Assembly: GCF_900157385.1 (NCBI RefSeq)
Contig: NZ_LT717701.1
Coordinates: 2,452,353-2,516,352 of the forward strand
Origin: Mycobacterium terramassiliense
GTDB lineage: Bacteria > Actinomycetota > Actinomycetes > Mycobacteriales > Mycobacteriaceae
Length of the DNA: 64,000 bases
Direction of reading: 5' to 3'
In this document: positions 16,325 through 25,217 of the stretch, piece after piece
How positions within the stretch are numbered: position 1 is the stretch's first letter
Layout of the letters: each line of letters begins with the position of its first letter
Position numbers and translations under genes: made by a program
Notes under the pieces: generated by a model
Databases searched by the model: none
Seen by the model: the letters and a program-made list of their open reading frames with translations, nothing else
Told to the model about the DNA's origin: nothing

Positions 16325-17932
16325 GTGACTCAGGTCGCCGAGCGCGCCGACGGTGGGCAGCCTGCGCCCACGCCGTTGCGCAATCGCCTGTACCGCAGCC
16401 TGTTCATCGCGCAGTTCATCTCCAACGTCGGGACCTGGATGCAAAGCGTGGCGGCCCAGTGGTTCTTGATCGAGGAGCAGGGCAGCGCCACCATCGTGTC
16501 GCTGGTCCAGACGGCCAGCCTGGGGCCGACGCTAGTGCTGGGACTGTTCGCCGGAGTGCTGGCCGACCTGTTCGACCGGCGGCGGTTGTTGATCTTCCTG
16601 CAGTCGTACGCGGTGGCGGTGGCGCTGGCGCTGGCGGCGCTGACCTACGCCGGTCACCTCACCCCGACCTCGTTGTTGCTGTTCACCGTGGCCATCGGCT
16701 GCGCCTCGGCGCTGACCGCACCGGCCTGGCAGGCGATTCAGCCTGAGCTCGTTCCACGCGAGCAGATACCCGCCGCCGCCACCTTGTCCAGCGTCTCGGC
16801 GAACGTGGGCCAGGCGGTGGGACCCGCGCTCGGCGGCGTCGCCGTGGCGCTGGCCGGCCCCGCCGCCGTCTTCGCGATCAACGCGGTCTCGTTCGCCGGG
16901 ATCATCGTTGTCCTGCGGGGCTGGAAACGACCCAAGCAAATCGCGCCGATCGAGCGGGAACGCATCAGCCAGGCGATCGGCACCGGATTGCAATACGTCG
17001 CCCACAGCCCGATCTTTCGCAGAATCTTGTTGCGCGCCAGCCTTTTCCTGTTCCCCGCCTCGGCCCTGTTGGCCCTGCTGCCCGTGGCCGCCGACCACCG
17101 CTGGCACCTGGGAGCCAGCGGCTACGGATTGACGCTGGGGGCCATCGGCCTTGGCGCGACGCTCGCCGTCGCCGTCGCCACACCGCTGCGCCGCAAGGTG
17201 TCGGCCAACGTGCTCCTCGCGGCCTGCGCCGCGGTATACGGCCTCGCGCCGGCGGCGGTGGCGTGGCTGCCGTTCGCGGCGGCGATGCCAGTCTTGGTGC
17301 TGGCGGGGATGTCCTGGCTGATCACCTTGTCGACGTTGAACGCCGCGGCGCAGCTGCACTTGCCGCAATGGGTTCGGGCGCGCGGGTTGTCGGTGTATCT
17401 GCTGGTGTTCACCGGTTCGATGGCGATCGGCTCGTACTGCTGGGGCCTCATCGCCACGCGGGCGGGGCTCGAGATCGCCCTGACGTGCTCGGCGGCGCTG
17501 CTGGGGGTGGCCGCCCTCAGCGTCCCCGTGCTGCCACTGCGGGCGGCCACCGGGCTGCTGAGCCGCGACATTTCGACATGCTGGACGTCGCCGATGCTCG
17601 TGTTCGAGCCGCGCCCCGACGACGGGCCGGTGCTGGTGACCGTCAACTACCGGGTGCCGCCCGAGAACCTCCCGGATTTCGTGAAGGCGATGAGCGCGGT
17701 CAGGCGGTCGCGGCTGCGCACGGGTGGCCACAGTTGGCGGCTGTATCGCAGCGCCGAAAGCGCCGACACGGTCCTCGAGCGGTTCACCGTCGCGTCGTGG
17801 GCCGAGTTCGAACGCCAGCACACCGAGCGTTGGCTGGATTCCGATCACGAGGCCGCCGCCAAGGCGGTCGGCTACACCGTCGACCACACCCGGCGGCATC
17901 GGTATTACCTCGCGGTGCGTGTGCAGCACTGA
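16325..17932 (+). CDS. MFS exporter of the EntS/MFS_3 type with C-terminal extension
   Basis: 535-residue major facilitator. About 12 membrane helices occupy residues 20-420, with the DRRR loop motif after helix 2 and RARGLSVYLLVF later. The last 110 residues form a soluble domain (VTVNYRVPPENLPDFVKAM ... WAEFERQHTERW) like that of the MFS_3 family and of antibiotic-monooxygenase folds. EntS, the enterobactin exporter, is in this family. Located between mbtI and mbtA and convergent with mbtA (7 bp apart), it is a reasonable candidate exporter of a siderophore or precursor, but no IdeR-like box was seen before it. GTG start at 16325. Confidence 0.82.
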   Translation: MTQVAERADGGQPAPTPLRNRLYRSLFIAQFISNVGTWMQSVAAQWFLIEEQGSATIVSLVQTASLGPTLVLGLFAGVLADLFDRRRLLIFLQSYAVAVALALAALTYAGHLTPTSLLLFTVAIGCASALTAPAWQAIQPELVPREQIPAAATLSSVSANVGQAVGPALGGVAVALAGPAAVFAINAVSFAGIIVVLRGWKRPKQIAPIERERISQAIGTGLQYVAHSPIFRRILLRASLFLFPASALLALLPVAADHRWHLGASGYGLTLGAIGLGATLAVAVATPLRRKVSANVLLAACAAVYGLAPAAVAWLPFAAAMPVLVLAGMSWLITLSTLNAAAQLHLPQWVRARGLSVYLLVFTGSMAIGSYCWGLIATRAGLEIALTCSAALLGVAALSVPVLPLRAATGLLSRDISTCWTSPMLVFEPRPDDGPVLVTVNYRVPPENLPDFVKAMSAVRRSRLRTGGHSWRLYRSAESADTVLERFTVASWAEFERQHTERWLDSDHEAAAKAVGYTVDHTRRHRYYLAVRVQH

Positions 17933-17939
17933 ATTCGGG

Positions 17940-19580
17940 TTATGGCCCGCCGAGCCGGCGGGCGAGCCCCTTCTTGTCGACCTTGCCGATCGGCGTGGTG
18001 GGCAGCGCCGCCATCGCGACCAGCATGTCCGGCCGAGCATGGGCGGCCACGCCGCGCTCGTCGAGGTGCGCGTTCAGCTCGGCGAGGTCGAGCGGCGTCC
18101 CGGCGAAAACGACAGCCGCGCAGATCTTTTCACCCAGGTAGGGATCGGGCAGCCCGACCGCGGCCACCGACCGGATCGCGGAATGGCTCAGCAGGTGCTC
18201 CTCGAGCTCCGCCGCCGCGATGGTTTCACCGCCGCGGCAGATGACGTCCTTGACCCGGCCGGTGACCACCAGGTTGCCGTCGTCCCGGCGGCGGACCAGG
18301 TCGCCGCTGCGATAGAAGCCGTCCGGGTCGAAGCAGCGCGCGTTGTCGCGCTCGGCGCGGAAGTAGCCGTTGAGCGTGTACGGGCCGCGCACCAACAGCT
18401 CGCCCTCGTCGCCGGGTGCCACCGGCGCCCCCGCCGCGTCGACGATGCGCAGTTCGTCGTCGGCGCACAGCGGCCGCCCCTGGGTGTTCTCGACGACCTC
18501 CGGCGGATCGTCGGGACGGGTGTAGTTCAGCAAACCCTCTGCCATCCCGAACACCTGCTGCAGGCCCGGGGTCAGCGTGGCGCGCACCAGGCGGGCGTCC
18601 GCCGGGTCCAGCCGCGCACCGCCAACCTGTAGCAGCCGCAACGACTTCGGCGTCACCGGCTCCCAGTCGCAGGCCTGCGCCCACAGCTTGGCCAGCGCCG
18701 GCACCAGGGCGGTGACCGTGACGCCGTGGCGGGCGATCGCGGCGAACGCGGCCTCCGGGCTGGGGTCGGCGCCGAACACCGTCGTCGCTCCCACGGCCAT
18801 GGCCCCGAGCAGACCGGGGCATGCGAGGGGGAAGTTGTGGCCCGCGGGCAGCACCGCCAGATAGACGTCCTCGGCGCCCAGACCGCAGACCTGGGCGCTG
18901 GCGGTCGCGTTGAACAAATAGTCCTCGTGCGTCCGGGGGATCAGCTTGGGGGTCCCGGTGGTGCCGCCCGAAACCAGTAGCAGCGCAGGGGTTTCCGGAT
19001 CGGCCGGCGGTATGTGTGAACCTTCGGCCTCGTCCTCGCACAGTTGCGTCCACGGGGTGAATTCCCCGGGATCCCCGTCGACGATGACGTGCCGCAGCGC
19101 GGGGTGATCGTCGAGCAGGCCGCGCGCCATCGCCCGGTAGTCGAAACCGCTTGCGCTGTCCGGGATTATCAGACCCGTCGCGTCACTGACCGCGGCGAAG
19201 TGAGCCAATTCGGCGGACCGGTGGCCGGGCAGGCACATCACCGGGATGGCCCCCGCCCGCAGCAACCCGAACAGCGCCACCGCGAAGGGGCAGCCGTTCG
19301 GCAGCTGCAGCAGCACCCGGTCGCCCGGCGCGATGCCCAGCCGCCCCAGACCGGCCGCGACGCGCTCGGCCCGCTCGGCGAGTTCGGCGTAGCTCAACCC
19401 GCCGTCCGACAGCGCGTCGACGACCGCGATCCGGCCGGGCCAGCGGAGTGCCGCGTCGGTCAGCAGCGTGTCCAGCGTCCGGCCCGCCCAATAGCCCGCC
19501 GCCCGGTAGGACGCGGCCCGGTCGGCCGGGAACGGCACGAAGCCCTCCGGACCCGGGCGCCGCGGCGTGTTGGGGGCCAT
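17940..19580 (-). CDS. mbtA: Salicyl-AMP ligase MbtA
   Basis: Activates salicylate as its adenylate and transfers it to the aryl carrier domain of MbtB. The 546-residue protein has the ANL-family P-loop (VSGGTTGTPKLIPRTH), QVFGMAEGLLNYTR, the hinge motif GFYRSGD and the C-terminal catalytic Lys in PIGKVDKK. ATG 19580 is preceded by AAGGAG four bases upstream. It is divergent from mbtB across a 98-bp regulatory spacer with an IdeR-like box, so both genes should be iron-repressed together. Best studied homologues are MbtA and EntE. Confidence 0.96.
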   Translation of the reverse strand: MAPNTPRRPGPEGFVPFPADRAASYRAAGYWAGRTLDTLLTDAALRWPGRIAVVDALSDGGLSYAELAERAERVAAGLGRLGIAPGDRVLLQLPNGCPFAVALFGLLRAGAIPVMCLPGHRSAELAHFAAVSDATGLIIPDSASGFDYRAMARGLLDDHPALRHVIVDGDPGEFTPWTQLCEDEAEGSHIPPADPETPALLLVSGGTTGTPKLIPRTHEDYLFNATASAQVCGLGAEDVYLAVLPAGHNFPLACPGLLGAMAVGATTVFGADPSPEAAFAAIARHGVTVTALVPALAKLWAQACDWEPVTPKSLRLLQVGGARLDPADARLVRATLTPGLQQVFGMAEGLLNYTRPDDPPEVVENTQGRPLCADDELRIVDAAGAPVAPGDEGELLVRGPYTLNGYFRAERDNARCFDPDGFYRSGDLVRRRDDGNLVVTGRVKDVICRGGETIAAAELEEHLLSHSAIRSVAAVGLPDPYLGEKICAAVVFAGTPLDLAELNAHLDERGVAAHARPDMLVAMAALPTTPIGKVDKKGLARRLGGP

Positions 19581-19643
19581 CGGACTCCTTGGTTGGGGGG
19601 TGGTAGCGGCGACGCAGGTATCGAGGATAGGGTAACCAACAAC

Positions 19644-19662
19644 TTAGGGCAGCCTTTGCTAA
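19644..19662. promoter_or_regulatory. IdeR-like iron box between mbtA and mbtB
   Basis: TTAGGGCAGCCTTTGCTAA matches 13 of 19 consensus positions and has the TTAGG/GCTAA arms of mycobacterial iron boxes. A second weaker half-site (TAGGGTAACC at 19628-19637) lies beside it. In M. tuberculosis the mbtA-mbtB spacer is a known IdeR target. Binding here would control both divergent operons. Confidence 0.75.
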
Positions 19663-19678
19663 TTCTGGGAGGATTTTC

Positions 19679-22600
19679 GTGGTGCGTGCCCCGGCGTGCT
19701 CGGAGGACATCCGCGCGGAGGTGGCCGAGCTGCTCGGCGTCCGCCCGGACGCCATCGACCCAGGTGGCAACCTGATCGGCCAGGGCCTGGACTCCATCCG
19801 GATGATGACGCTGGCCGGTCGCTGGCGCCGGGACGGCATCGCCGTTGATTTCGCCACGCTGGCCGCGGCCCCGACCGTCGAGGCGTGGTCCGAACTGGTC
19901 GCCTCCGTGGCGCCGACGCCCGCCGCCGACGAGCCGGCCCCGGGGCCCCACGCGGCCGGGCACGCCGGCGACCCCTTCCCCCTGGCCCCGATGCAGCACG
20001 CGATGTGGGTCGGGCGCCAGGACCACCAGCAGTACGGCGGGGTGGCCGGGCACCTCTACGTGGAGTTCGACGGCGGGCCGGTCGACCCGGATCGCCTGCG
20101 CGCGGCCGCGACCCGGCTGGCGCATCGTCACCCCATACTGCGGGTGCGGTTTCTGCCCGACGGCACGCAGCGCATCCCGCTGGACCAATGCGGCGACTTC
20201 CCCGTCGCGGTGGTCGACCTGCGCGCCGCCGGCCCGGACGTCGTCGAGGCGCGGCTGGCGGCCCTGCGGGACGCCAAGTCGCACCAGCAGCTCGACGGTG
20301 CGGTGTTCGAACTGACGTTGACGCTGCTGCCCGGCGACCGCTCCCGGCTGCACGTCGATCTGGACATGCAGGCCGCCGACGCGATGAGCTACCGCACCCT
20401 GATGGCCGACCTTGCCGCCCTCTACCTGGGCCGTGACCTACCCGAATTGGGCTACAGCTACCGGGAATACCGCCAGGCGATCGCGCGGCAGGAGGCCCAA
20501 CCGCGGCCGGATCGCGACGCCGACCGGGACTGGTGGGCGCACCGCATCCCGCGACTGCCGGACCCCCCGGCGCCGCCATCGACCGGCGGCCGGGGCTCGC
20601 GCACCTCCACCCGGCGCTGGCACTGGCTGGAACCGGCCACCCGAGACGCGCTGTTCGCCCGCGCCCGCGCCCGCGGCCTCACCCCGGCGATGGCGCTGGG
20701 CGCCGCGTTCGCCGGCGCGCTGGCCCGCTGGTCCACCGCGCGGTTCCTGCTGAACGTCCCCCTGTTCGGGCGCCAGGAGCTGCATCCCGACGTCGACCTC
20801 CTGGTGGGCGACTTCACCTCGTCCCTGCTGCTCGATATCGACTTGGTCGGGGCCGACACCCCGGCCGCGCGGGCGCACGCGGTGCAGGACGCCATGCGGA
20901 CCGCCGCCGCCCATTCCGCCTACCCCGGGCTGTCGGTGCTGCGCGACCTCAGCCGCCACCGCGGCGCCCAGGTTTTGGCGCCGGTGGTCTTCACCAGCGC
21001 GCTCGGCCTCGGGGAACTGTTCGGTGCCGACGTCACAACGCAATTCGGCACGCCCGTCTGGATCATCTCCCAGGGTCCCCAGGTGCTGCTCGACGCGCAG
21101 GTCACCGAGTTCGACGGCGGCGTGCTGGTGAACTGGGACGTCCGCGACGGGGTCTTTGCGCCCGGCGTCATCGACGCCATGTTCGACCACCACATCGACG
21201 AACTGCTCCGGCTCGCGGCCGCCGACGACGCCTGGGACGCGCCCGGCCCGGCGGCGCTGCCGGGGGCGCAGCGCGCGGCCCGCGACGCGGCCAACGGCCG
21301 CACCGCCGAGCCCAGCGGCGAGGCGCTGCACGACGGGTTCTTCCGCCGGGCCGAACGGCAACCCGACGCGCCCGCGGTCTTCGCCGGCTCGGGTGACCTC
21401 ACCTACGGGCAGCTGCGCGATCGGGCGCTGGCCGTGGCGGCCGCGCTGCGGGCGGCCGGGATCGGCGCCGGCGACACCGTGGCGGTGATGGGCCCCAAGA
21501 CCGCCGAACAGGTGCCTGCGCTGCTCGGGATCCTGGCCGTCGGCGGGGTGTACCTACCGATCGGCGTCGACCAGCCACGCGACCGGGCGGAGCGCATCCT
21601 GAAAACCGGCGGGGTGGGCCTGGCGCTGGTGTGCGGTGGCCGGCCCCTTTCGGTACCGGTGCCCACGTTGGTGATCGCCGACCTGCCGCGCGACGCGCCG
21701 CCCGACATCCGGCCCGCCAGAACGGATCCCGGCGCGCTCGCCTACGTGCTGTTCACCTCCGGGTCGACGGGCGAGCCCAAGGGCGTCGAGATGACGCACG
21801 ACGGCGCCATGAACACGGTCGAATTCATCACCCGCCACTTCGAGATCGGCGCCGCCGACCGGTGCCTGGCGCTATCCACGCTGGAATGCGACATGTCGGT
21901 GCTGGACGTGTTCGCCACGCTGCGCGCCGGCGGGGCGATCGTGGTGGTCGACGAGGCTCAGCGCCGCGATCCCGACGCCTGGGCCCGGCTGATCGACGCC
22001 CACCGGGTCACCGTGCTGAACTTCCTGCCCGGCTGGCTGGAGATGCTGGTCGAGGTCGGCCAGGGGAGGCTGTCGTCGCTGCGGGTGGTGCCCACCGGCG
22101 GCGACTGGGTGCGCCCCGGCCTGGCCCGCCGGCTGCGGGCGCAGGCGCCCGGCGCGCGCTTCGCCGGTCTCGGCGGCGCCACCGAAACGGCCGTCCACGC
22201 AACCATTTTCGAGGTCGCCGAGGATCTGCCCGAGCGCTGGACCGCGGTGCCCTACGGCAAGCCGTTCCCCAACATCGCCTGCCGGGTGGTCGGCGACGGC
22301 GGCGCGGACTGCCCCGACTGGGTGGCCGGTGAACTCTGGGTGTCCGGGCGCGGCATCGCCCGCGGCTACCGCGGGCGCCCCGAGCTGACCGCCGAACGCT
22401 TCGTCGCCCACGAGGGCCGGATCTGGTACCGCACCGGCGATCTGGCCCGCTACTGGCCGGATGGCACCCTCGAGTTCGTCGGCCGCGCCGATCACCGGAT
22501 CAAGGTCAGCGGGTATCGCGTCGAGCTCGGCGAGATCGAGGCCGCGCTGCGGCTGGTGCACGGGGTGCGCGCGGCCGTGGCGGCCCTGGTGCCCGCGCCC

Positions 22601-23914
22601 GGCGGCGCCGAGGTGCTGGCCGCGCAGGTCTGCCTCGACGACGGCGCCTCGGACGCCCGGCGGATTCGCGACGGCCTCACCGACCTCGTTCCCGCCCATA
22701 TGATTCCGGCGCACATCTCGGTGGTCGAGCGGATCCCGTTCACCGACGGCGGCAAGATCGACCGGCGTGCCGTCGCGGGCCTGCTGGCCGCGGAGTTGGC
22801 CGAGCAGTCGCGCGAGACGTCGGCGCGCCACCGGGCGCCGGCCACGCGGCTGCAGCGCGCGCTGTGCCACATCGTCGCGGAGCTGTTGAACCGCGACGCC
22901 GACGCCGTGGGCGTGCACGACGATTTCTTTTCCCTCGGTGGCGATTCCGTGCTCGCGACGCAGGCCGTCGCCGGCATCCGGCAGTGGCTCGATTCGCCGA
23001 GCCTGATGGTCGCCGACATTTTCGCGGCCCGGACGGTCGCCGCCCTCGCCCAATTGCTGGTCGGGCGGGAAGCCGACGGCGGCCGGCTGGAGCAGGTCGC
23101 CGAGGTGTACCTGGAAATCGCCGACATGTCGAGTGTCGACGTGCTCTCTGCCCTCGATCGGAAGACGACGGCTACCGCCCCGCGGGAGTTCAAGCCCTGG
23201 GTGAAGCGGTTCCGCGGTGCCGCCCCGCGCGGCTCGGTGGTGGTGTTTCCGCACGCCGGCGGTGCGGCCGCGGCCTACCGGTCGCTGGCCAAGGCGCTGT
23301 CGGCCAACGATCTTGAGGCCTTTGTGGTGCAGTACCCGCAGCGGGCCGACCGGCGGGACGATCCCGCGGCGGACAGCATCGGCGAGTTGGCGCGCGAGCT
23401 TTTCGAGGCGGGCGACTGGGCTTCGGCGGCTCCGCTGAGCCTGTTCGGGCATTGCATGGGTGCGGTGGTGGCTTTCGAATTCGCCCGCGTCGCCGAGAGC
23501 AATGGGGTGCCGGTGCGGGTGCTGTGGGCGTCGGCCGGGCAGGCCCCGTCGACGGTCGCCGCGTACGGGCCGCTGCCGACCACCGACAGTGGCGTGCTGG
23601 CGGACATGGTGGACCTCGGTGGGACCGATCCGGCGCTGCTGGAGGACGAGGAATTCGTCGAGCTCCTGGTGACGGCGGTGCAGGCCGATTACCGCGCCCT
23701 GAACGCCTACTCCTGCGGTCCGGACGTACGCATCGGCGCCGACATCCATGCGGTCGGTGGCGACCGCGACCACCGGATCAGCCGGGAAACCCTGGCCGGC
23801 TGGGCAACCCACACATCCGGCCGGTTCGCGGTGTCCGAGTTCGAGGGCGGCCACTTCTACCTCAACGACCACCTCGACGCGGTGGCCCGGCTGGTGAGCG
23901 CCGATGCCCGATAG
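19679..23914 (+). CDS. mbtB: Phenyloxazoline synthase MbtB (NRPS)
   Basis: Accepts salicylate from MbtA, couples it to Ser/Thr and cyclises it to the oxazoline. Domains of the 1411-residue chain: aryl carrier (1-75, phosphopantetheine Ser39 in GLDSI), cyclisation domain (95-530) with the DxxxxD signature in DMQAADAMS, adenylation (550-1050; FTSGSTGEPKG near 688, YRTGDL near 916), peptidyl carrier (Ser1090 in GGDSV) and thioesterase (from 1185). The thioesterase elbow reads GHCMG with Cys1259 instead of Ser. GGGAGGA precedes tandem GTG codons at 19679/19682. Overlaps mbtC by 11 bp. Confidence 0.96.
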   Translation: MVRAPACSEDIRAEVAELLGVRPDAIDPGGNLIGQGLDSIRMMTLAGRWRRDGIAVDFATLAAAPTVEAWSELVASVAPTPAADEPAPGPHAAGHAGDPFPLAPMQHAMWVGRQDHQQYGGVAGHLYVEFDGGPVDPDRLRAAATRLAHRHPILRVRFLPDGTQRIPLDQCGDFPVAVVDLRAAGPDVVEARLAALRDAKSHQQLDGAVFELTLTLLPGDRSRLHVDLDMQAADAMSYRTLMADLAALYLGRDLPELGYSYREYRQAIARQEAQPRPDRDADRDWWAHRIPRLPDPPAPPSTGGRGSRTSTRRWHWLEPATRDALFARARARGLTPAMALGAAFAGALARWSTARFLLNVPLFGRQELHPDVDLLVGDFTSSLLLDIDLVGADTPAARAHAVQDAMRTAAAHSAYPGLSVLRDLSRHRGAQVLAPVVFTSALGLGELFGADVTTQFGTPVWIISQGPQVLLDAQVTEFDGGVLVNWDVRDGVFAPGVIDAMFDHHIDELLRLAAADDAWDAPGPAALPGAQRAARDAANGRTAEPSGEALHDGFFRRAERQPDAPAVFAGSGDLTYGQLRDRALAVAAALRAAGIGAGDTVAVMGPKTAEQVPALLGILAVGGVYLPIGVDQPRDRAERILKTGGVGLALVCGGRPLSVPVPTLVIADLPRDAPPDIRPARTDPGALAYVLFTSGSTGEPKGVEMTHDGAMNTVEFITRHFEIGAADRCLALSTLECDMSVLDVFATLRAGGAIVVVDEAQRRDPDAWARLIDAHRVTVLNFLPGWLEMLVEVGQGRLSSLRVVPTGGDWVRPGLARRLRAQAPGARFAGLGGATETAVHATIFEVAEDLPERWTAVPYGKPFPNIACRVVGDGGADCPDWVAGELWVSGRGIARGYRGRPELTAERFVAHEGRIWYRTGDLARYWPDGTLEFVGRADHRIKVSGYRVELGEIEAALRLVHGVRAAVAALVPAPGGAEVLAAQVCLDDGASDARRIRDGLTDLVPAHMIPAHISVVERIPFTDGGKIDRRAVAGLLAAELAEQSRETSARHRAPATRLQRALCHIVAELLNRDADAVGVHDDFFSLGGDSVLATQAVAGIRQWLDSPSLMVADIFAARTVAALAQLLVGREADGGRLEQVAEVYLEIADMSSVDVLSALDRKTTATAPREFKPWVKRFRGAAPRGSVVVFPHAGGAAAAYRSLAKALSANDLEAFVVQYPQRADRRDDPAADSIGELARELFEAGDWASAAPLSLFGHCMGAVVAFEFARVAESNGVPVRVLWASAGQAPSTVAAYGPLPTTDSGVLADMVDLGGTDPALLEDEEFVELLVTAVQADYRALNAYSCGPDVRIGADIHAVGGDRDHRISRETLAGWATHTSGRFAVSEFEGGHFYLNDHLDAVARLVSADAR

Positions 23915-25217
23915 GGACCCGGTCGTCGTCGTCGGGCTCGCGGTCGAAGCGCCCGGCGGCATCGAAACCCCGGACGATTTCTGGGCGCTGCTGTCCGAGC
24001 AACGGGAGGCGCTGGGGCCGTTCCCCACCGATCGGGGCTGGGCGCTGCGCGAGCTGTTCGACGGGTCGCGGCGGGACGGGTTCAAGCCGATCCGGAACCT
24101 CGGTGGATTCCTCAGTAGCGCAACGGCATTCGATCCCGAGTTCTTCGGCATCTCCCGGCGGGAAGCGACGGCCATGGACCCCCAGCAGCGGGTGGGGCTG
24201 CGGGTGGCGTGGCGCGGCGTGGAGAACGCCGGGATCAACCCCGAGGACCTGGCCGGTCACGACGTGGGCTGCTACGTCGGCGCCTCCACGCTCGAGTACG
24301 GCCCGCCCCTGTCCGAGTTCTCGCACCACAGCGGGCATTTGATCACCGGCACGTCGCTGGGCGTCATCTCGGGGCGCATCGCCTACACGCTGGACCTGGC
24401 GGGTCCCGCGCTGACGATCGACACCGCCTGCTCGTCGGCGCTGGCGGCTTTTCACACCGCGGTCCAGGCGATCCGGGCCGGCGACTGCGACCTCGCGATC
24501 GCCGGCGCCGTGTGCGTGATGGGCAGCCCCGGCTATTTCGTCGAGTTCTCCAAGAAGCACGCGCTGTCCGACGACGGCCGCTGCCGGCCCTACAGCGCGC
24601 TCGCCAGCGGGACCGTGTGGGCCGAGGGTGCGGCCATGTTCGTGCTGCAGCGCCGGTCCAGGGCGGTGGCGGACGGGCGTCGCATCCTCGCCGAAGTACG
24701 CGCCAGCTGCCTGAATTCCGACGGGCGCAGCGCCGGGCTGATGGCCCCCAGCGGCGACGCGCAGCTGCGGTTGTTCCGGCGCGCCCTCGCCCAGGCGGGG
24801 ATCGAGCCCGCCGACGTCGGGATGATCGAGGGCCACGCCACCGGAACCCGGCTCGGGGACCGGACGGAGCTGTTGTCCATGGCGGCCAGTTACGGCACCG
24901 CGCCGCCCGGGCGCGGACCGCTGCTGGGGTCGGTCAAGTCCAACATCGGGCATGCGCAGGCCGCGGCGGGGGCGTTGGGTCTGGCCAAGGTGATCCTGTC
25001 CGCCGAACACGCCGCGGTGCCCCCGACCCTGCACGTCGACGAGCCCAGCCGCGAAATAGATTGGGAGAGCCAGGGTTTGCGGTTGGCGGACAAGCTGACG
25101 CCGTGGCAGGCCGTCGATGGGTGGCGCGTCGCGGCGGTCTCCGCGTTCGGGATGAGCGGCACCAACACCCACGTGATCGTCGCGATGCCCGACGCGGACG
25201 GGCGCGGGGTGGCCTGA
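23904..25217 (+). CDS. mbtC: Polyketide synthase ketosynthase MbtC
   Basis: Stand-alone ketosynthase that works with MbtD to insert the beta-hydroxy acid unit of mycobactin. In its 437 residues the catalytic triad is complete: Cys176 (DTACSSA), His311 (EGHATGT) and His350 (NIGHAQ). The start ATG lies inside the end of mbtB, and the stop overlaps the mbtD start (TGATG), so translation is coupled along the operon. Length and position match M. tuberculosis MbtC. The acyltransferase and carrier it needs are on MbtD. Confidence 0.95.
   Translation: MPDRDPVVVVGLAVEAPGGIETPDDFWALLSEQREALGPFPTDRGWALRELFDGSRRDGFKPIRNLGGFLSSATAFDPEFFGISRREATAMDPQQRVGLRVAWRGVENAGINPEDLAGHDVGCYVGASTLEYGPPLSEFSHHSGHLITGTSLGVISGRIAYTLDLAGPALTIDTACSSALAAFHTAVQAIRAGDCDLAIAGAVCVMGSPGYFVEFSKKHALSDDGRCRPYSALASGTVWAEGAAMFVLQRRSRAVADGRRILAEVRASCLNSDGRSAGLMAPSGDAQLRLFRRALAQAGIEPADVGMIEGHATGTRLGDRTELLSMAASYGTAPPGRGPLLGSVKSNIGHAQAAAGALGLAKVILSAEHAAVPPTLHVDEPSREIDWESQGLRLADKLTPWQAVDGWRVAAVSAFGMSGTNTHVIVAMPDADGRGVA

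Noticed and set aside
24209..25216. Longer MbtD beginning inside mbtC
   Set aside because: The upstream translation is an off-frame Arg-rich shadow of mbtC; ATG 25217 gives the expected domain start and length.
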